Shown: positions 49,617 through 63,018 of the stretch, piece by piece
Layout: the number at the start of each line of letters is the position of its first letter
How positions within the stretch are numbered: the first letter of the stretch is position 1
Source: Pyrocephalus nanus
Lineage: Eukaryota; Chordata; Aves; Passeriformes; Tyrannidae
Reading direction: 5' to 3'
Assembly (NCBI GenBank): GCA_038380795.1
Contig: CM076259.1
Span: 95,839,739-95,903,738, forward strand
Length of the DNA stretch: 64,000 bases
Notes under the pieces: model-generated
Database searches by the model: none
What the model saw: the letters and a program-made list of their open reading frames with translations, nothing else
Told to the model about the DNA's origin: nothing
Made by a program: the position numbers and the translations under genes

Positions 49617-49722
49617 CTTAGCCTCCTATTCTTCAGGTTAAACAACCTCAGTTCCTTCAATCAGTTCTCACAAGACATGTTTTTTTAGACCTTTCATCAG
49701 CTTCATTTCCCTTCAAGCTTTT
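49617..49722 (-). mobile_element. Old CR1/L3-like fragment, minus strand
   Basis: In plus orientation, AGCCTCCTATTCTTCAGG, TTAAACAACCTCAGTTCC and TTTTTAGACCTTTCATCAGC follow the order of reversed CR1-superfamily sequence just upstream of the 3' untranslated region (FSLEEKRL...GLxHM region). Divergence is high and both ends fade, so it is older than the other copies. Confidence 0.6.
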
Positions 49723-52508
49723 CTTCTTTAGGCTAATTAATATCAGTGACATCAACTTTTCCTCAGTTGCTGAAATGTTCTATACCTGATGTCTATCTGC
49801 ATTTACAGTGAAACAATAGGGTGGAATTTTGCATATATTTGCTTATTAATCTTTGTTTCTAGTGTTTTTCTTACATCTGTCATGATCTCTTTGATTTCAG
49901 TCCTGTCCTCCAGCATTCCTACTGTCTTTCCTGATCTGCCTTTACCTAGAAATGTAGTACAACAGAAAGCAAGTCAGAGACAATTCCGGCAAAATGAGAT
50001 CCAACACAGAACCCAAAGTAGCATCAGTCAGTACATCCTTTCAGTTTTATACAAGTAATTAGCAACTCTTCTCTGTTTCTCTCACTCGCTTACAAGGTTT
50101 AAAACAGAATAGGTCTGAAATTCGAAATATGTGGCAACCGTTTCTTCTCTAAAAAATTGTAGCCTTGTCATGAAAACAAATGAAATTACCTTGGCATAAT
50201 TTGTTCTTGACAAACCATGTTGATATTATTTATGTCTTCGGTACTGCTATGCACAACAAATATTTTTTTCAGTTGTCTGGAAAAAAGTCTTATCTGAACT
50301 TTCAAGTATAATGGGCCATGGGAGATGCCCCCAAACCTTGTTACTCTACAATTTTCTCATTATGTTACATTAATCAACAGCTACTGACAAATACAAAGTT
50401 AAGCACATGTAAAATGTATGCTCAACTCATGGTCCATTTAACATTACCTTACAACAATCTTATATATATTTTTTATTGTTGTTTTTGTAATAATACACAG
50501 TTTTTCTTCGAAAAAGTTCCTTATTTTTTTGTTGCATATCACATACAATATGGTATGCAGAGATTTGAAGTTACTTGCTTAACTGGAATGAATCGCTGGT
50601 CATATATCATATTGTTATGTGAAGGATAGGACTTCATCTCACCTAATTACAGAATTTTAAGAATGTGGCAGCCAGGCTCCCTCTATAGGCCCTGGAGAGA
50701 GAGGCCCCACTTAAATGATTTGTCGTGTTTCAATTTACACCTCAATTGTTCCTCTCCACTGACCAGAGAAGTAATTTCTATACGATGTTTGATGAAAATG
50801 TCAGGGAAATGAATGCCAAGATGTAATGTGAAAGGTAGTACTTAGCTGATAAAAGATGGAACTAGATACACCATTTAGGCATTCGTAGCCTTCATGTTTC
50901 ATTTTGAGGGAATTTGCAATGCTTCAAAAAGTTTCATGAAATTCGTAAAAATATCCTTTAACATGGTTAAACTACAGATAATCTTGAAATAAAATGAAGA
51001 TAACATTTTTGATAATTCAATAAGGATATTAGATGTGATGTCAATATATAAAATACTCAGAAAACCAGCACAAAATTCCTCACTATTTATTGGAAATATT
51101 TGTGTGTTTTCAGTACCCTTATTTAGAAATTTATTCTTAGGCTTTCAATTCAAATTTTTATTTTCATTCATAAGTTTGTGTTTTGCAAGATCTGTCCCTA
51201 CTCAAAAGAAGTTTGACTTTGAAATGCCTACATTAGTAAAGTTAAATATACATTGTTTTATACATTAGTGTTAAAAGATGTGTCTGTGCTTCTTAAAGGG
51301 CTTCACAGTTATTTCATTGCTATGGCATGAAGAATTAAAGTACCCTTCATCTTCTCCATGGCATCACTCTTTTGTGTTCGATAATAATCTGAAACATTTC
51401 TGAGGGAATCATGAATGATACTCTTAATCATGACTTGCAATTGTCTTCATCACACTGTGGTGTTGCATTCCAGAAACTAAACAAGAGAGAAAATAATTTT
51501 AACAAAGTTGTTCGTTTTGGACAAGAAACAGGATTTCCTTTCAAGAGTGTTGGCATAACACAGCTGTTTACAGCATAATTTGTTAGGGTGGCCAGGGTTG
51601 GAAACACGGGAAATTCTGTTAAAATTAATATTGCAGTACCTTGTTTTTTAAAAAAACTGTATGCATTTGAATCCACTGCTTTAGAAAACTTCTTCCCAGA
51701 GGGGAATGTGGGAGTCTAGAAATGCCCCACTAGAGTTTGATTCCAGATTCCCTTGAGATGCTGTGCCAGACTCCTCTGTTCCTTCTCTTTGATGCATTTG
51801 GTTTTGTAAAACTTGCAGTATATTATTAATAAATTATATAAAGTAAGAAATGGGGGAAAAAAGCTATTAAAACATTAATGCTACATCAAACTTACACATT
51901 AAGTAGATAGAAATAAGTAAGTTCTGCTTACAGTAATTTTTTTTAAGTTTTCTTACCAGAAGAAGTGTGAGAGAAATTTTCTAATAAGCAGTGCTGTGTT
52001 TGAATCAAGGGTTTCTGTTAACTTTAGTTATCTGCTTTCCTTAGTTTTTGAACATTTGCCAGTCTGTAGCCTGCATCATGTTACTTAGAGAATACAAATG
52101 GAAATGTCACCCAATTATATGATGTACACAAGACCGGTTTCTGAAATTTGTAACAGAAAATTCTTAAATGGAATATTCTTCAAACTATATTTAGATACAT
52201 TTTATTCAGTTTTGCTGATCTTTGGTAAAATTGAGCCAAAATCCAGAGCAGTAAAATCAATCCCCCTAATATGTGCTGGATATTTTGATTTTCACATGTC
52301 TATTAAGGACTTGATTCTCTTGTGCAGTTGTTTCCACCTGTGCAAAGCAGATGCCAACTGCTATCACTTTGACTAGGAAGTGCTTTGCACAAGAGGCACA
52401 CCAGAAGAAAGTAGACATGGATTACTAGTATGAGGTCTGTTCAATTAAGTGAAACCCCTTTTGGAGTAGGAAACTATTTGCTATGGCTAAAAGTATCAAA
52501 ATGTAGTT
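49723..52508. other. AT-rich noncoding stretch
   Basis: No gene was recognised. A slightly GC-richer patch near 50665-50720 (GGCTCCCTCTATAGGCCCTGG) may be an unidentified repeat. Frames such as 50318-50629 and 52098-52376 have no domain. Confidence 0.5.
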
Positions 52509-52922
52509 TGTTATAAGTTAGTATAAGAATTTAGACAACTCAATTCCAATTAAACATTGATAAATTTATTAAGCAAGAGATAATAAAGCAAAAACAGCGC
52601 GCTGGGTGGCCTGGGGGCGAGTGCCCGCTGAGACACACACTGAAATGAAGTCAATGTCTCTATACATGCTCGTGGCTGTTAAGTACATGTTAAGTGCTGT
52701 CTGGCACTGGTTTTTCGGATGTAAATCTGTTCCTGGCTTGAGTTCGGTGGTTTGGTAAGTGGTCGTCTGGTACTTATCAGAGATGAAAAGGTGCAGTTCT
52801 TATCAGTTGTTTATTGACACTTGCTTGATTAGCGAGCTGTCTGTGAAACTTGTCTAATTACAACAAAAAGTTTCTGACTCCCTACATAAGATTTTATGAA
52901 CAAAGTTAACCCTTCTATTACA
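52509..52922 (-). mobile_element. Solo LTR with CpG-rich terminal region, minus strand
   Basis: In plus orientation the 414-bp element begins TGTTATAAGTTAG and ends CTTCTATTACA, so the minus strand also reads TG...CA. Exact 5-bp duplications TAGTT lie at 52504-52508 and 52923-52927. Orientation comes from AATAAA on the minus strand (TTTATT at 52565-52570), close to the minus-strand 3' end. A TATA-like element reads TGTATAGAGAC near 52660-52670 on the minus strand. The segment 52588-52640 keeps several CpG sites (CAGCGCGCTG, GGGGGCGAGTGCCCGC), suggesting a fairly recent insertion. No internal region is present. The family was not recognised; a 5-bp duplication excludes typical 4- and 6-bp classes. 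Confidence 0.88.
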
Positions 52923-52927
52923 TAGTT

Positions 52928-55484
52928 CACGCTGGCTTTTTTTTTTTTCTTTTCTGTGCAGGTTTAGGATTACTTTGCAACCCCAGATCATCGTATATCA
53001 GCTGGACATTATAGACAAACCCGGACTACGTTTTTACAAATGGTGTTACCACAGAAAATATAATCCATCACAGGATTGTATTATCAATTATTCCTTCAAA
53101 GACCCTTTGACCCAGTTTTGTAGCTTTTCTCATAACCTTAACTCTCATAAAGATAGTTAATAGATAGTTATAACTTTCATAAAGATATAGTTATTTCATT
53201 TGTCCCAATGGAAGATAAACTTTGCCATTAAAAATTACTTAATTTTTTCCTGGATGAATGTTAATTGAATGAAATAAATAAAAGTAAGTTACTGATTTAA
53301 TTATATTATATTCAAGCTGATACCTTGGAGGATGTACAATGTCTTGCAACTAACAGGTTTCAAAATTTCACTTTGAAAGCTGGTACCTGAATAAAAAGAT
53401 GGATCTTCTGTTTGCCTAGAACAGAAAAAATAGTGTAATTTAGCTGCACAACATTTTTACCAGCAGCATAGTTAAACAATTTAGTGTTGATATTTCATAT
53501 CTATGACTTCTAAATTATCTTTAAAAAGCATCTAAAATTTAGTAGTCATAAGATTCGTCTTTGTGTGTGGTAATGGCTACTCTCCCCTGTTTTTTAGACA
53601 CTATCTGAAGACATTGTTTACCTCAACACCTTTCTCTAAGGAAGAGTACTTTTAAAAGAGTGGAGTTATCTATGATGTTGAGCACTCAAAAACAGAGTTC
53701 TAATATAAAGAAGAGAAAAGAGAAATTATCAGCTATTTATCAGTACAGCCAATGCTTACTTTTTTAGAAAAAATGTGAAAAAGGGTGAAATATATCACAC
53801 CCAAGAGCGTTAAGGTTTTAAGACAATAAATTTCTTGAGAAGGAGCATTTGATCCTGAAGTTCTTATACGAGAAAGGGGTTAAGACACCATTAATATCTG
53901 TTTCCACAATTTTGTTAGATTTTTTTTTTATATACTTTTATTGAACAATCTTTCCCTTTCTTAGTTAAATAGCAAGAGGATGGAAAAAAAGTCAGCTTGT
54001 GATAGAGGCTGTAAGAGAAGAACAGTGAGTTAAAATACATTAAAAATGTAAAAACCATTCAAGCTTGCATAGGTTATTCCATATCCAAGAAGTACTTTTA
54101 CCTGAATGCTCTCATCTAAACAACTCGTATGCTGTGAAGGAGAGAAACTTTTTTCCTGGTTGTCTTTGCAGGCTTTTAGGAGGAATACCAAAGCAAAAGT
54201 TATTCCATTTGACAGTGTCTAAAACAGCATTCAGAATCTTTACTACCTGCATACTTTGGAAGATTTGAACAAGTAAATCAATCGTCTGTTTTCTTTTTTT
54301 TTTTTTTTTCCAGATTTACAAAAATAAACTTTAAATACACACTTCTTCATGGGGCCTGTTTCTGTGGAAGATTTCGTCTATCAAACCTCATCAATTTAAA
54401 AGATTTTTTAAAAATTAAGTCAGAACTTTGGAACTGAAAACAAATGGCATAAATTCCCTATTTTGCTTAAATAAATAAATAAAAGTCTTTTTAAGAAATG
54501 ACTGATGTTACAGGCCTGTACATGTTTGTATTTAGTGCTAAATCTGTCCATAATTATAAGTTCCATTGAAATAACTGGTGTTCTCAATAAAGAACTGAGT
54601 TTAGACAACAGTTACAGAAAGTTGGAAACAAGAAGATTGAACAAGAACTACTGTCCAAGTCATGTAAACAAAACTATGAAATATATTGGTCAATCTAAGT
54701 GGGGATGGTATATAAGCAAAATTTTTCATGTTAGTGTGGAAATAATAATAAAAGGAAACATTTTAGAATGGTCTCTATAATTTTTCTCATGTTTATTTTT
54801 ATAATCACTTATGTTTACCAGATAAAACTACATATACAAATGAGGAACCGAATCCTTCTGAAACCTTTCTCATACCCTTAAGAAACAGATTACCCTACTC
54901 CAATTACTTGTTGCAAGTCTTAAACCTAAATAGATTCTTATTTTCACAACCTTGCATGCATTTTTAGTAATTGTTTTGGCAATAATTTCTAAATACGAAA
55001 TAGACAAACAAGGGAAAAAAAAGAAGATGAAAAATACAATAATTTGTTCCTTCTGTTAAAAAAACCAACAAAAACTGAACTGCTCCCTAATAGTAATTAG
55101 TTATTCTGAGTGATTGTTAGAAAGCTGAAGGAAAGCTGAATGAACATAGGAGACACATGGTAATCTTATAAGCAATCTGCATATGATATCATTCCACTGA
55201 GACAGAATTACCATGCAAGAATATAACCCAGCACTGAGAAATCATGTATGTCTACACAGTGCACTGTGAAGCAGGGTGGCCAAATTAGACAGAACATGCA
55301 GCAGAGGTGAGAACTTATTTCTAATGAGAACTAATCAGCCTGCAGAGGGTGCTGCAAAAATTCAACTATCCTACCTCTGCATCTGGTTATTCTGAGGTAT
55401 CTCTGTAATAGCACAGGCAATAGAGGCAGCTGGGGGAGGCAGACATTTTTGAAGCAGTCACTGGGTTCTCCCTCAGGAAGAGAA
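52928..55484. other. AT-rich noncoding stretch
   Basis: No gene or transposon was recognised. There is a 16-T run at 54294-54309 followed by CCAG, which resembles a splice acceptor, but no supporting exon signal follows. Confidence 0.5.
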
Positions 55485-56232
55485 AGGATCTGATATGAAC
55501 CTCATGAAGGTCAACAAGAGCAAGTGCAAAGTCTTACACCTGGGGAAGAACAACCTGGGCACTAATGATGGGGGCCACCCAGCTGGAAAGCAGTTTGGCA
55601 GAAAAGGTCCTGGAGGTCCTGGTGGATGCAAGTTGAACATGTCCCAGCAATGTGCCCCTGCTGGGAAGAAGGAATATGGTATCTTGGGCTGCGCTAGACA
55701 AAGTACTGACAGCAGGTGGAGAATGGTGATCCTGCCTCTCTGCTCAGCACTGGTGATGCCAAACCTGGAGTGCTGTGTCCAGTGCTGGGCTCCACAATGC
55801 AAGAGAAATGGACATTCTAGAGACATTCCAAAAAAAGGCCCCAAATATGATTAAGGGACTGGAGCATCTCTCCAATGAAGAAAGGCTGAGAGACCTGGAA
55901 CAGTTCAGCCTGGAATAAAGAAATTTCAGGGGGGATCTCATCAGTGTGTATGAACACCTGAAGGGACGGTGCAAGAAGGATGGAGCCAGAGGCAATGGGC
56001 ACCCACCAGAGGTTCCCTCTGAACATCAGGGAACACTTTTTTACTGTGATGGTGACTGAGCACTGGTGCAGGTTGCACTGAGAGCTTGTGAAGTCACTCT
56101 CCATGGAGATATTCAAAAGCCATCTGGACATGGTTGTGGATAATCAGGTGGTCCTGCTTGTGCACAGAGATTGGACCAGATGACCTCCAGAGGTGCATTC
56201 CAACCTCAATCAATCTGTGCTTTAGTGAATCT
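55485..56232 (+). mobile_element. CR1 LINE 3' fragment, plus strand
   Basis: The frame 55495-55854 begins MNLMKVNKSKCKVLHLGKNN, the region just after the RT active site, and continues through KLNMSQQC and VMPNLECCVQCWAPQCKRNG. After a frameshift, LSNEERLRDLEQFSLE-type sequence follows near 55870-55915. The 3' untranslated region ends GATTGGACCAGATGACCTCC, then GCATTCCAACCTCAATCAAT. The catalytic motif is not included. It is a 5'-truncated dead copy. Confidence 0.95.
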
Positions 56233-59200
56233 TTTAGAAAATCTTTTAATTTTTATACAAATGTGTAATTTCAAAAGTAAGCCTACTTTATCAATTTGAA
56301 CATATTAAAATGTCAATTTCTGGTTGCTTCTGGTTCTTTTTTCCAGATCTGCCAGAGTTGTGGACTGCATATCATTATCAAAGTCTAAAGTTTGATCTGG
56401 ATTTAAGGACAAGAACGTAACTCCACAGATAAAACTATCTAAGTTTCCACATGCTCTGAGAATTAAAATTCAAGTTTTATTTTCTGTATTAAATATTTAT
56501 TTTTAAACACTGACTATTGCTTCAGTTAGCACAGCTCTTTGATGCACGTTTTGCTATAGGCTAAGTAAAGTAATTTGCATCATATTTTCAGGCTCGAAAT
56601 GCTTTCTTTTTATTATCATAAGGAATGGTTTTATAACTTTAAAAATATATACAAAAATTTATTTTGATGAACTTTTTGAAAGAAATATCTAATTAGGACA
56701 TGCAGAAATCAAGATTCAAAATGAGATTTCTTGGCTTTTTTTCAGATGAAGCACTCAAACTCTTTTACTTAATTCCACAAGACTTTCCTGTCAAATTTTG
56801 TCACAATGTGCTCCTCTTCCTCTGTCCCCTAGTATCTACTTGTGTTTCATCTAACACTACAACATAAGTCAGTTTGATTATAAAGATGAAATGGCAAATG
56901 GACCCCAAATACAAAACCTTTCTTCATCCAGTGCCTTTTCTAATGAAAAACAAAATAAACACCATGTGTTTTCATTAATAGAAAATATTATTATTGCATT
57001 CATTTGCAATTTCAACAGAAAGATAGAAAATAGCCTGCTCACATACAGGAATGCCTGTAGTATAATGCCTAGTCTTTATTTTTTTATTACTTTCCCACTT
57101 CAAATTTGACTGTGATAGGAAATCTATTCTGACTCTTTTTTCTTCAATGTGTAAAATCAGGCTCTATTTCTGGGTTACTGGCTCCCTTTTATTTCCTCAA
57201 TCTACCTTTATTTTCCTTCTAACTTCACCTTTCTGTGTCTGGCATGTTCTAATTTTTAAAACCATATGGTTCTTTACCCTTCAATAATTGAGAAGGGCAT
57301 AAGAAACACTAAAACATGCTCTGTTGTTGCTGAAACAAGGAAGAAAGAAAATAGGAATGTAACTATGGTATCCCTTTTCTTCCTTGATTACAGTAAAAAA
57401 TTGAAAATATAAATAAATATAATCACCTGTAAAGAGGGAAAACATGGAAAATTAAATGTCCCTTATTTTTATTTCTTTCTGTTCTGGGTAGGAATAGTCT
57501 GCAGTATTAGATCTACAGCTGTTTCCTACATTTGCTTCCCAGAAGACTGTAACACATTTTGTCTCGTCAGTTTAACACACTATCCAACTTATGAACAGTC
57601 AGCACTTAGTTTTACTTTTTAAAAAACATTTTCCTAAGTGCTGTCTAGTGTTGGTATACATTTTAGATCAACTAACTGTGACATCTCTGCTTATGGCTGC
57701 AGGGCCAAAGTCACAGCATATATAAAGTCTGAGCAACTGTGCTTTGTGACCCAATGTAGGGAAGAGTTGAAAAGGTGAAATTCTGTATCCAAATTAGGTT
57801 TAAAGTGTGAGTCTGTGATACAGCAGTGCTTTCATCCATTCAACCCTATCACCCCTGTGAATCCCCTGTTGTTAGTCTGGCATTGTGAATTGTGCACAAA
57901 GCCTAACCTCCATTACGTTACAGATCCCAAATTAAGTTCACATGACCTGAAGAGGTGCTAGTCAGCTCTTTGCACCAAGCAATGAAGTTCAGGCCACCCA
58001 TGTACAATCTAATTATTCAGGATGTATAGGGCAACTCGTCTGAATAAGGATGTCTGTTGAGAGCTGGATTATTCTGAGCAGGACTATTAGATTACCTCCC
58101 TGGACTGAAATCTTTCTACATAATAAAATGCCGAGAGTATCTAGGGACCTAAAGTAATCATTTGATTAGTTTAGTCAGCTTTAACATTGCTATTTTTTGC
58201 ATTCAAATTATATTTTACTCCCCTACATATTATCTATGACCCATATTTTAACAGGCTAGTTTCTCTTAAAGATATGTTGGACATTGAAAAAAAGCACAGA
58301 TATACAAACTAATGCATGCATGAAGCAACTTGCATAAAGGACAAGAAGCATACTATCCCCAGCATCTCAGTGCTGATTTGGACATAAAAAATAAAGCTGA
58401 CCTGATTTTCACCAATTTAACAAGGAGACCACTATTTTTAAAATCCAGTAGAAGCAGTAAGATATGCTGCCTGTGCTACAAGCGTAAATAAAAATGTTTT
58501 TTACACATTAGTAAAGCAAAATAAAGCACAAACCTCGCTTAATAATACTATCCAGCAGCAGGAGTCGAATTGTATTAGAGCTTTCTTGCATTGCCAGTGT
58601 TCTCCACAGGCACCTCAAAAACTCCTGTACAAGAAATGAACCTGCTCCTACCTCGTTTCCCAGATACTGGGGTTTTTGAGTAGGAGACCATAAAACAGGA
58701 ACTCTAGCTACTTTATATTGACAGTAAAATCAGAAGAGAGAACAAATAAAGTTTTTGCTTACAAAAAGCAGTGAAAAGTCATCTTCCTGTGCAGATGAAC
58801 GGGATTTAAAAGTCATCCAGTCATATCTATTTAAGGACTGATCTAAAAGACAAACTAAGTACAAGGGACTGAGTAGGAAGAGAAGTAACTTACATGTTGG
58901 CTTTCCATCAATTTAACTATTTTAAATAAATACAGTGTTAACCTTTTTTAGAAGATCAGTAACCTAAAGAATATGAATTAACTAAACTTTAGATGAGTTG
59001 CAGTAATTAGAGCAAGAGAAACCATTTAAAAAGTGTTTATAAACTCTCAGGAAGCATATTTAAATACTACTATTTCCTAATTGCAATTACAAAATTGGTG
59101 TACTCAGGCCTTTATTGTTAATTAATTTAAATAATCTTTAGACCATTTTATTGAAACACCACCTGACTTTCCTTTGAGTGAAGAGCGGGCTAATTTGCAA

Positions 59201-59564
59201 TCATTAAAAAATTCCTCAGCTAAGTTGGTTGCTCATATTTTATAGTCCATACATGCCTAATTCCCCCTGACATCTTACAAGCTACAGTACACTTGATAAC
59301 GAGCCAACACAATAACCTTCTTGAAGATTTACAAGATATATTCTTTAGACAGAAACTTTATATCAATAATTCATACCTAGAATAATTTACGTACCATGAA
59401 AATGAATACAACTTCAGCTGAAATCAAATGTTAAGCCATCTGAAGAAGAGGTGTGTAATTTCGATGTTTCTATTACTATTCAACAAAATAAAATATGTAC
59501 CCAATGACAAATATGAAAGCTTAGCAAAGATTTAAAAATAGCAATTTGGGTTTAGTTTCTTTTC
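56233..59564. other. AT-rich noncoding stretch, some patches of mixed composition
   Basis: No gene is supported. The interval 57650-58100 is less AT-biased and contains TATATAAAG near 57719, but no transcript structure is visible. The plus frame 56891-57109 has no domain. Confidence 0.45.
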
Positions 59565-60935
59565 ATGGTCTTTGAGAAGGAAAAGGTCTATGTTGACCGG
59601 AGAAAGGCAAATGTCACAGTCTCCTTCAAAAAAGGCCAGAAGGTTAAGACCAGAACTATAGGATGGTCAGACTTATTCCAGTTTCTGGAACAGTCATGGA
59701 CTGAGTCCTCTTGGAGCATATTTCTGGGCAGGTGCAGTTAATGGGAAGTCACCAGCATGGATTTACCGAGACTGCTTAACCAACCTGCTTTTCTTCTACA
59801 ACAAATAAATAGATTTGTGGGTATAGGGATATTAGCTGATGTTTTTCCACAGACTCTGGAAAGATTTTGACACTGCCATCCATATATTTACATTGGGATG
59901 TTGCAGTCTGAATGGCTAGACATGCAAATGGATTAAATATGGGGCTCAGAAGGTGGTTAACAGGTCATACTTTACCTGGATGCCTGTGATAGGTAGACTA
60001 CCAGAGGCATCTGCACTAGGACCTTTCTTTTTTAACATCTCTATCAGTGATGAGCAGCAGCAGAATACACTCTCATCACCTTTGCAGATTATGCTAAATC
60101 AGGGGTACAAGGACAGGGCCCAAACAGGCTGAAGAAATAGGCTGTCAGGAACATTATGAAACAGAAGGGAAAATTTTCAAACTCTCCAAATGCCAAGAGA
60201 TGTTTCCTATTACAGGGGAAAAAAAACAGCTCCTGCAACAACAAAATACTGTTTGGAGATGGAGAGTTCATGAACCAGGTCTATTGGAAAGGCCTTGGGA
60301 GGGAGGTGGACAACAAGACTGACATTAGTCCACTGTGTTTGTTGGCAGCAAAGATGGCCAACAATCTCCTGGACTGTACAAAGAGTGGCATGGCCTGTAG
60401 ATCAACGGAATGGCTATGTGGCATTTCTCAGATAACATCTAGATGCTACATCTAGTTTTTCTGATATTTTTCTGAGAGGAAAGATGTGGGCAAACTGGCT
60501 CAACAGAGGCCTGCCAGGTGGTGAAGGCTGGAGTACCAGCCCTCTGTGAAGAGACTGGAGCAGCTGGGCTGGGTCAGCCTGGAGAAGGGATAATTTCAAT
60601 GCATTCAACAGATCCCACAGCTGACATTAAGGATACTGAGTCAAACGCCTCACAGAAGTTCAAGGAGGGATAGCAAGAAAGAACAGGTGTAGATTGAGAC
60701 AAGAGAGTATCAGACTAGACATAAGAAGAAACTTTTACCTTGGGAGGATAGTGAAGTAGATAAGCAGGATGCTCTGAAAACTGTACTATCTCTGACCCTG
60801 GAGGATTTAAAGCCACAGCTGAACTATGCCCTGGACAATCTGATCTCACCCCAAATCGAGCCCTGCTTTGGACTATAGGGTATCCAAGAGAGCTCCTGAG
60901 GTCTCTGCCAGCCTCATTTATTCTTTGAGATCACA
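59565..60935 (+). mobile_element. Old CR1 LINE copy, RT domain to 3' end, plus strand
   Basis: Order and spacing follow CR1 ORF2. TCTCCTTCAAAAAAGGCC is the F-K-K-G entry at about 59620. GGAAGTCACCAGCATGG is the S-Q-H-G-F region. A F-N-I-S-I-S-D-E block lies at about 60030. CACCTTTGCAGATTATGC at 60077-60094 is the FADD site, here reading F-A-D-Y. The copy ends with GGTCTCTGCCAGCCTCATTT and ATTCTTTGAGATCA. Divergence is greater than in the other copies and stops are numerous. The last aspartate of the catalytic pair is lost. Confidence 0.88.
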
Positions 60936-62111
60936 GAAAACAAGCTATGTGTTGGAAATATGCTGTGACCCTGTATTATGAGAGAAAGAAAAATGACACA
61001 GGGAACCACAGTGTCACTGGAGCTTAAAGACAGAATAAATAAGACTGGAAATAGGGTAAATGACATGCATAAATTGTTATTTTCATAGCATTAGACACAG
61101 AGAGAAATGAATACAGATAATTACATTTAGAATTTTGCAATATATATGAAGTACTCGATGCTTGCCCAAAGAAATACTGCATATTTTCTAGTGTAAAATG
61201 TGCTCTGTGATTGCAGAAAATTATCTTCCTTTCAATTCAGTTCAAAGTTATGCATTGTATGTACTCCCATATGGAGATGTGCCCAGTGTTGAAGGCGTTG
61301 TAAGAGTATATATTTTCTAAAAAATATTCTGTTTTCTCTGGCACAGGTGTTGATCTTTAATTGTTTTCCCTCTGTCCTTTTTAGGTATCTAATTTTTGTA
61401 ACTGTAATTTGAGCTACATGACTATCTGAAGACCAGTGGACCACAACAGATTTGGCCCTAAAAAGATCACAGTAGTTTGTTGCATAAGAACCTATGTCAT
61501 TTTAACATGGAGGAGAAAATAGCTTGGCAGGATACTGAGATTGATTGATCCTGGAAAGATTTTGGGTTTTCTTGTGAACAGTTGGATTGGTAAAACAGAC
61601 AGATGGATTGTTACTGCAAAGAGTTGGTGTGTTGCTAAGGAGACTTGGAATGGTATATCGGGCAGGTGACAAATTTGTGAACTGGTGTTCAGAATAGATG
61701 TTGCATTATTTACATACATACATAGCTATGTATGGACAATGGACATATATATGTGTCTGTTGATAACATAATGCTTAGCACTGTAATCACACCTACACTT
61801 TCGCTACATCCTGAATGTAAAGGTTCCATTACTAAAGGCGCTTTTTGACAAAAAGGCAGACAGACATAGAGTTTAGAAGACAAAATTGTATAAGCAGACC
61901 AGAAACTGCCCCAGTTCCAGTACCTACTGAAATCACATTCAACTCCTATTAAGATAATTAATGCGTTAATTGTCACTGAGGGTAGTATAAATCTCATGCT
62001 TTGTGTAAATTTATGTCACTGGCCACAACCAAGGCACAAAGACTAAATGTTGCATTCTATGTAGCACAACAAAAGGCAAATTTTGACTAAGGGTGGTGAT
62101 TGTTCCATGAT
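60936..62111. other. AT-rich noncoding stretch
   Basis: No gene or element was recognised apart from the palindrome at 61717-61734. Confidence 0.5.
61717..61734. repeat. Perfect 18-bp palindrome
   Basis: CATACATAGCTATGTATG reads the same on both strands with no spacer, centred on AGCT. It lies in an ACATACATA-type simple-repeat context, which could generate it by chance. Confidence 0.85.
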
Positions 62112-63018
62112 AATGAGAAATAAAACCAAATCCTAAATTACCTTCCACCACCCCTCCCTTCTACCCTGGCTTAACTCTGCTCCCAATTCTCTTTTCTGCT
62201 CCCAATTCTCTTGAACTCCTCCCCACTCAGTGGCACAGGGGGACAGGAAAGGCGGGCTGTGGTCAGGTCATCACATATTGTCTCTGCTGCTCCATTCTCC
62301 TCAGTGGAAAGACTCCTTACACTCTTTACCATCTCCAGCATGGTGTTCCTCCCACTGGAGACAGACCTCCATGAACTTTTTCAGCTAGGGTACTCCCCAT
62401 GTGCTGCAGTTCTTCATCAATTGCTGCAGCGTAGGTCTCTTCCATGGGGTGCAATCCTTCAGGAATAGACTTCTCCAGTCCCATAGGTCCCCTGTGGGGT
62501 CACAAGTCCTGCCAGCAAGCCTGCTACCTGCTCCAGCATTAGGTCCTCTATCTATGAGTCCACAGGTTGTGATAGGAGTCTGCTCCAGCACGGGCATTCC
62601 AGAAGGGTCCCAGACTCCTTCCGGCATACCCCTGCTCCAGGTCCTCCGGGGGGCTGCATGTGGATATACGCTCCACCACAGACCTCCACAAACTTCTGGG
62701 AGACAGCCTGGCTCACCATGATCTTCACCATAGGCTGCAGGGGAATCTCTGTTCTAGAAACTGGAGCACTTCCTTCCCATCCTTCCTTACTGACCTTGGT
62801 GTCTGCAGGGCTCTCTCCAGGTGCGGCTATGCAACAGGCTTTTTTCCTCTTTCTCAAATCTGTTACCCCAGAGGCACTACCACGATCACTGGCTAGGCCT
62901 TGGCCAGTTGTTGGTCCATCTTGGAGCCAGCTGTTGGACATGGAGGAAACTTGTGGTGGAAGCCTACTGCTGTATCCCCCACCCCACTACCAAAACTTTG
63001 CCTCTCAAAACCAGTACA
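62112..63018 (-). mobile_element. 5' part of the long avian LTR, minus strand
   Basis: In plus orientation it starts near GAGAAATAAAACCAAATCC and passes through AACTCTGCTCCCAATTCTC, GGCACAGGGGGACAGG, and a series of CTCCAGCAT/GGTCCT/CTGCAG units. It then reaches GACCTTGGTGTCTGCAGGG and TTACCCCAGAGGCACTACCA, ending AAAACCAGTACA at 63018, so the minus strand starts TGTACTGGTTTTG. I recognise it as the avian long LTR also present at 12960-13375 and 17796-18030; the family name is uncertain. The U3 CCAAT and TATA positions (near 62890 and 62860) are mutated. The U5 end is missing, so no target duplication can be read. The overlapping frames on both strands of this block (62211-63091) are not host genes. 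Confidence 0.8.

Noticed and set aside
54294..54345. 16-T run followed by CCAG as a splice acceptor with a 40-codon open frame
   Set aside because: The translation is Lys/Leu/Phe-rich, as expected from composition, it ends at a stop with no donor, and has no recognisable homology.
57700..57730. TATATAAAG as a promoter TATA box
   Set aside because: No transcript, CpG-rich region or open frame follows; TATA-like strings are common here.
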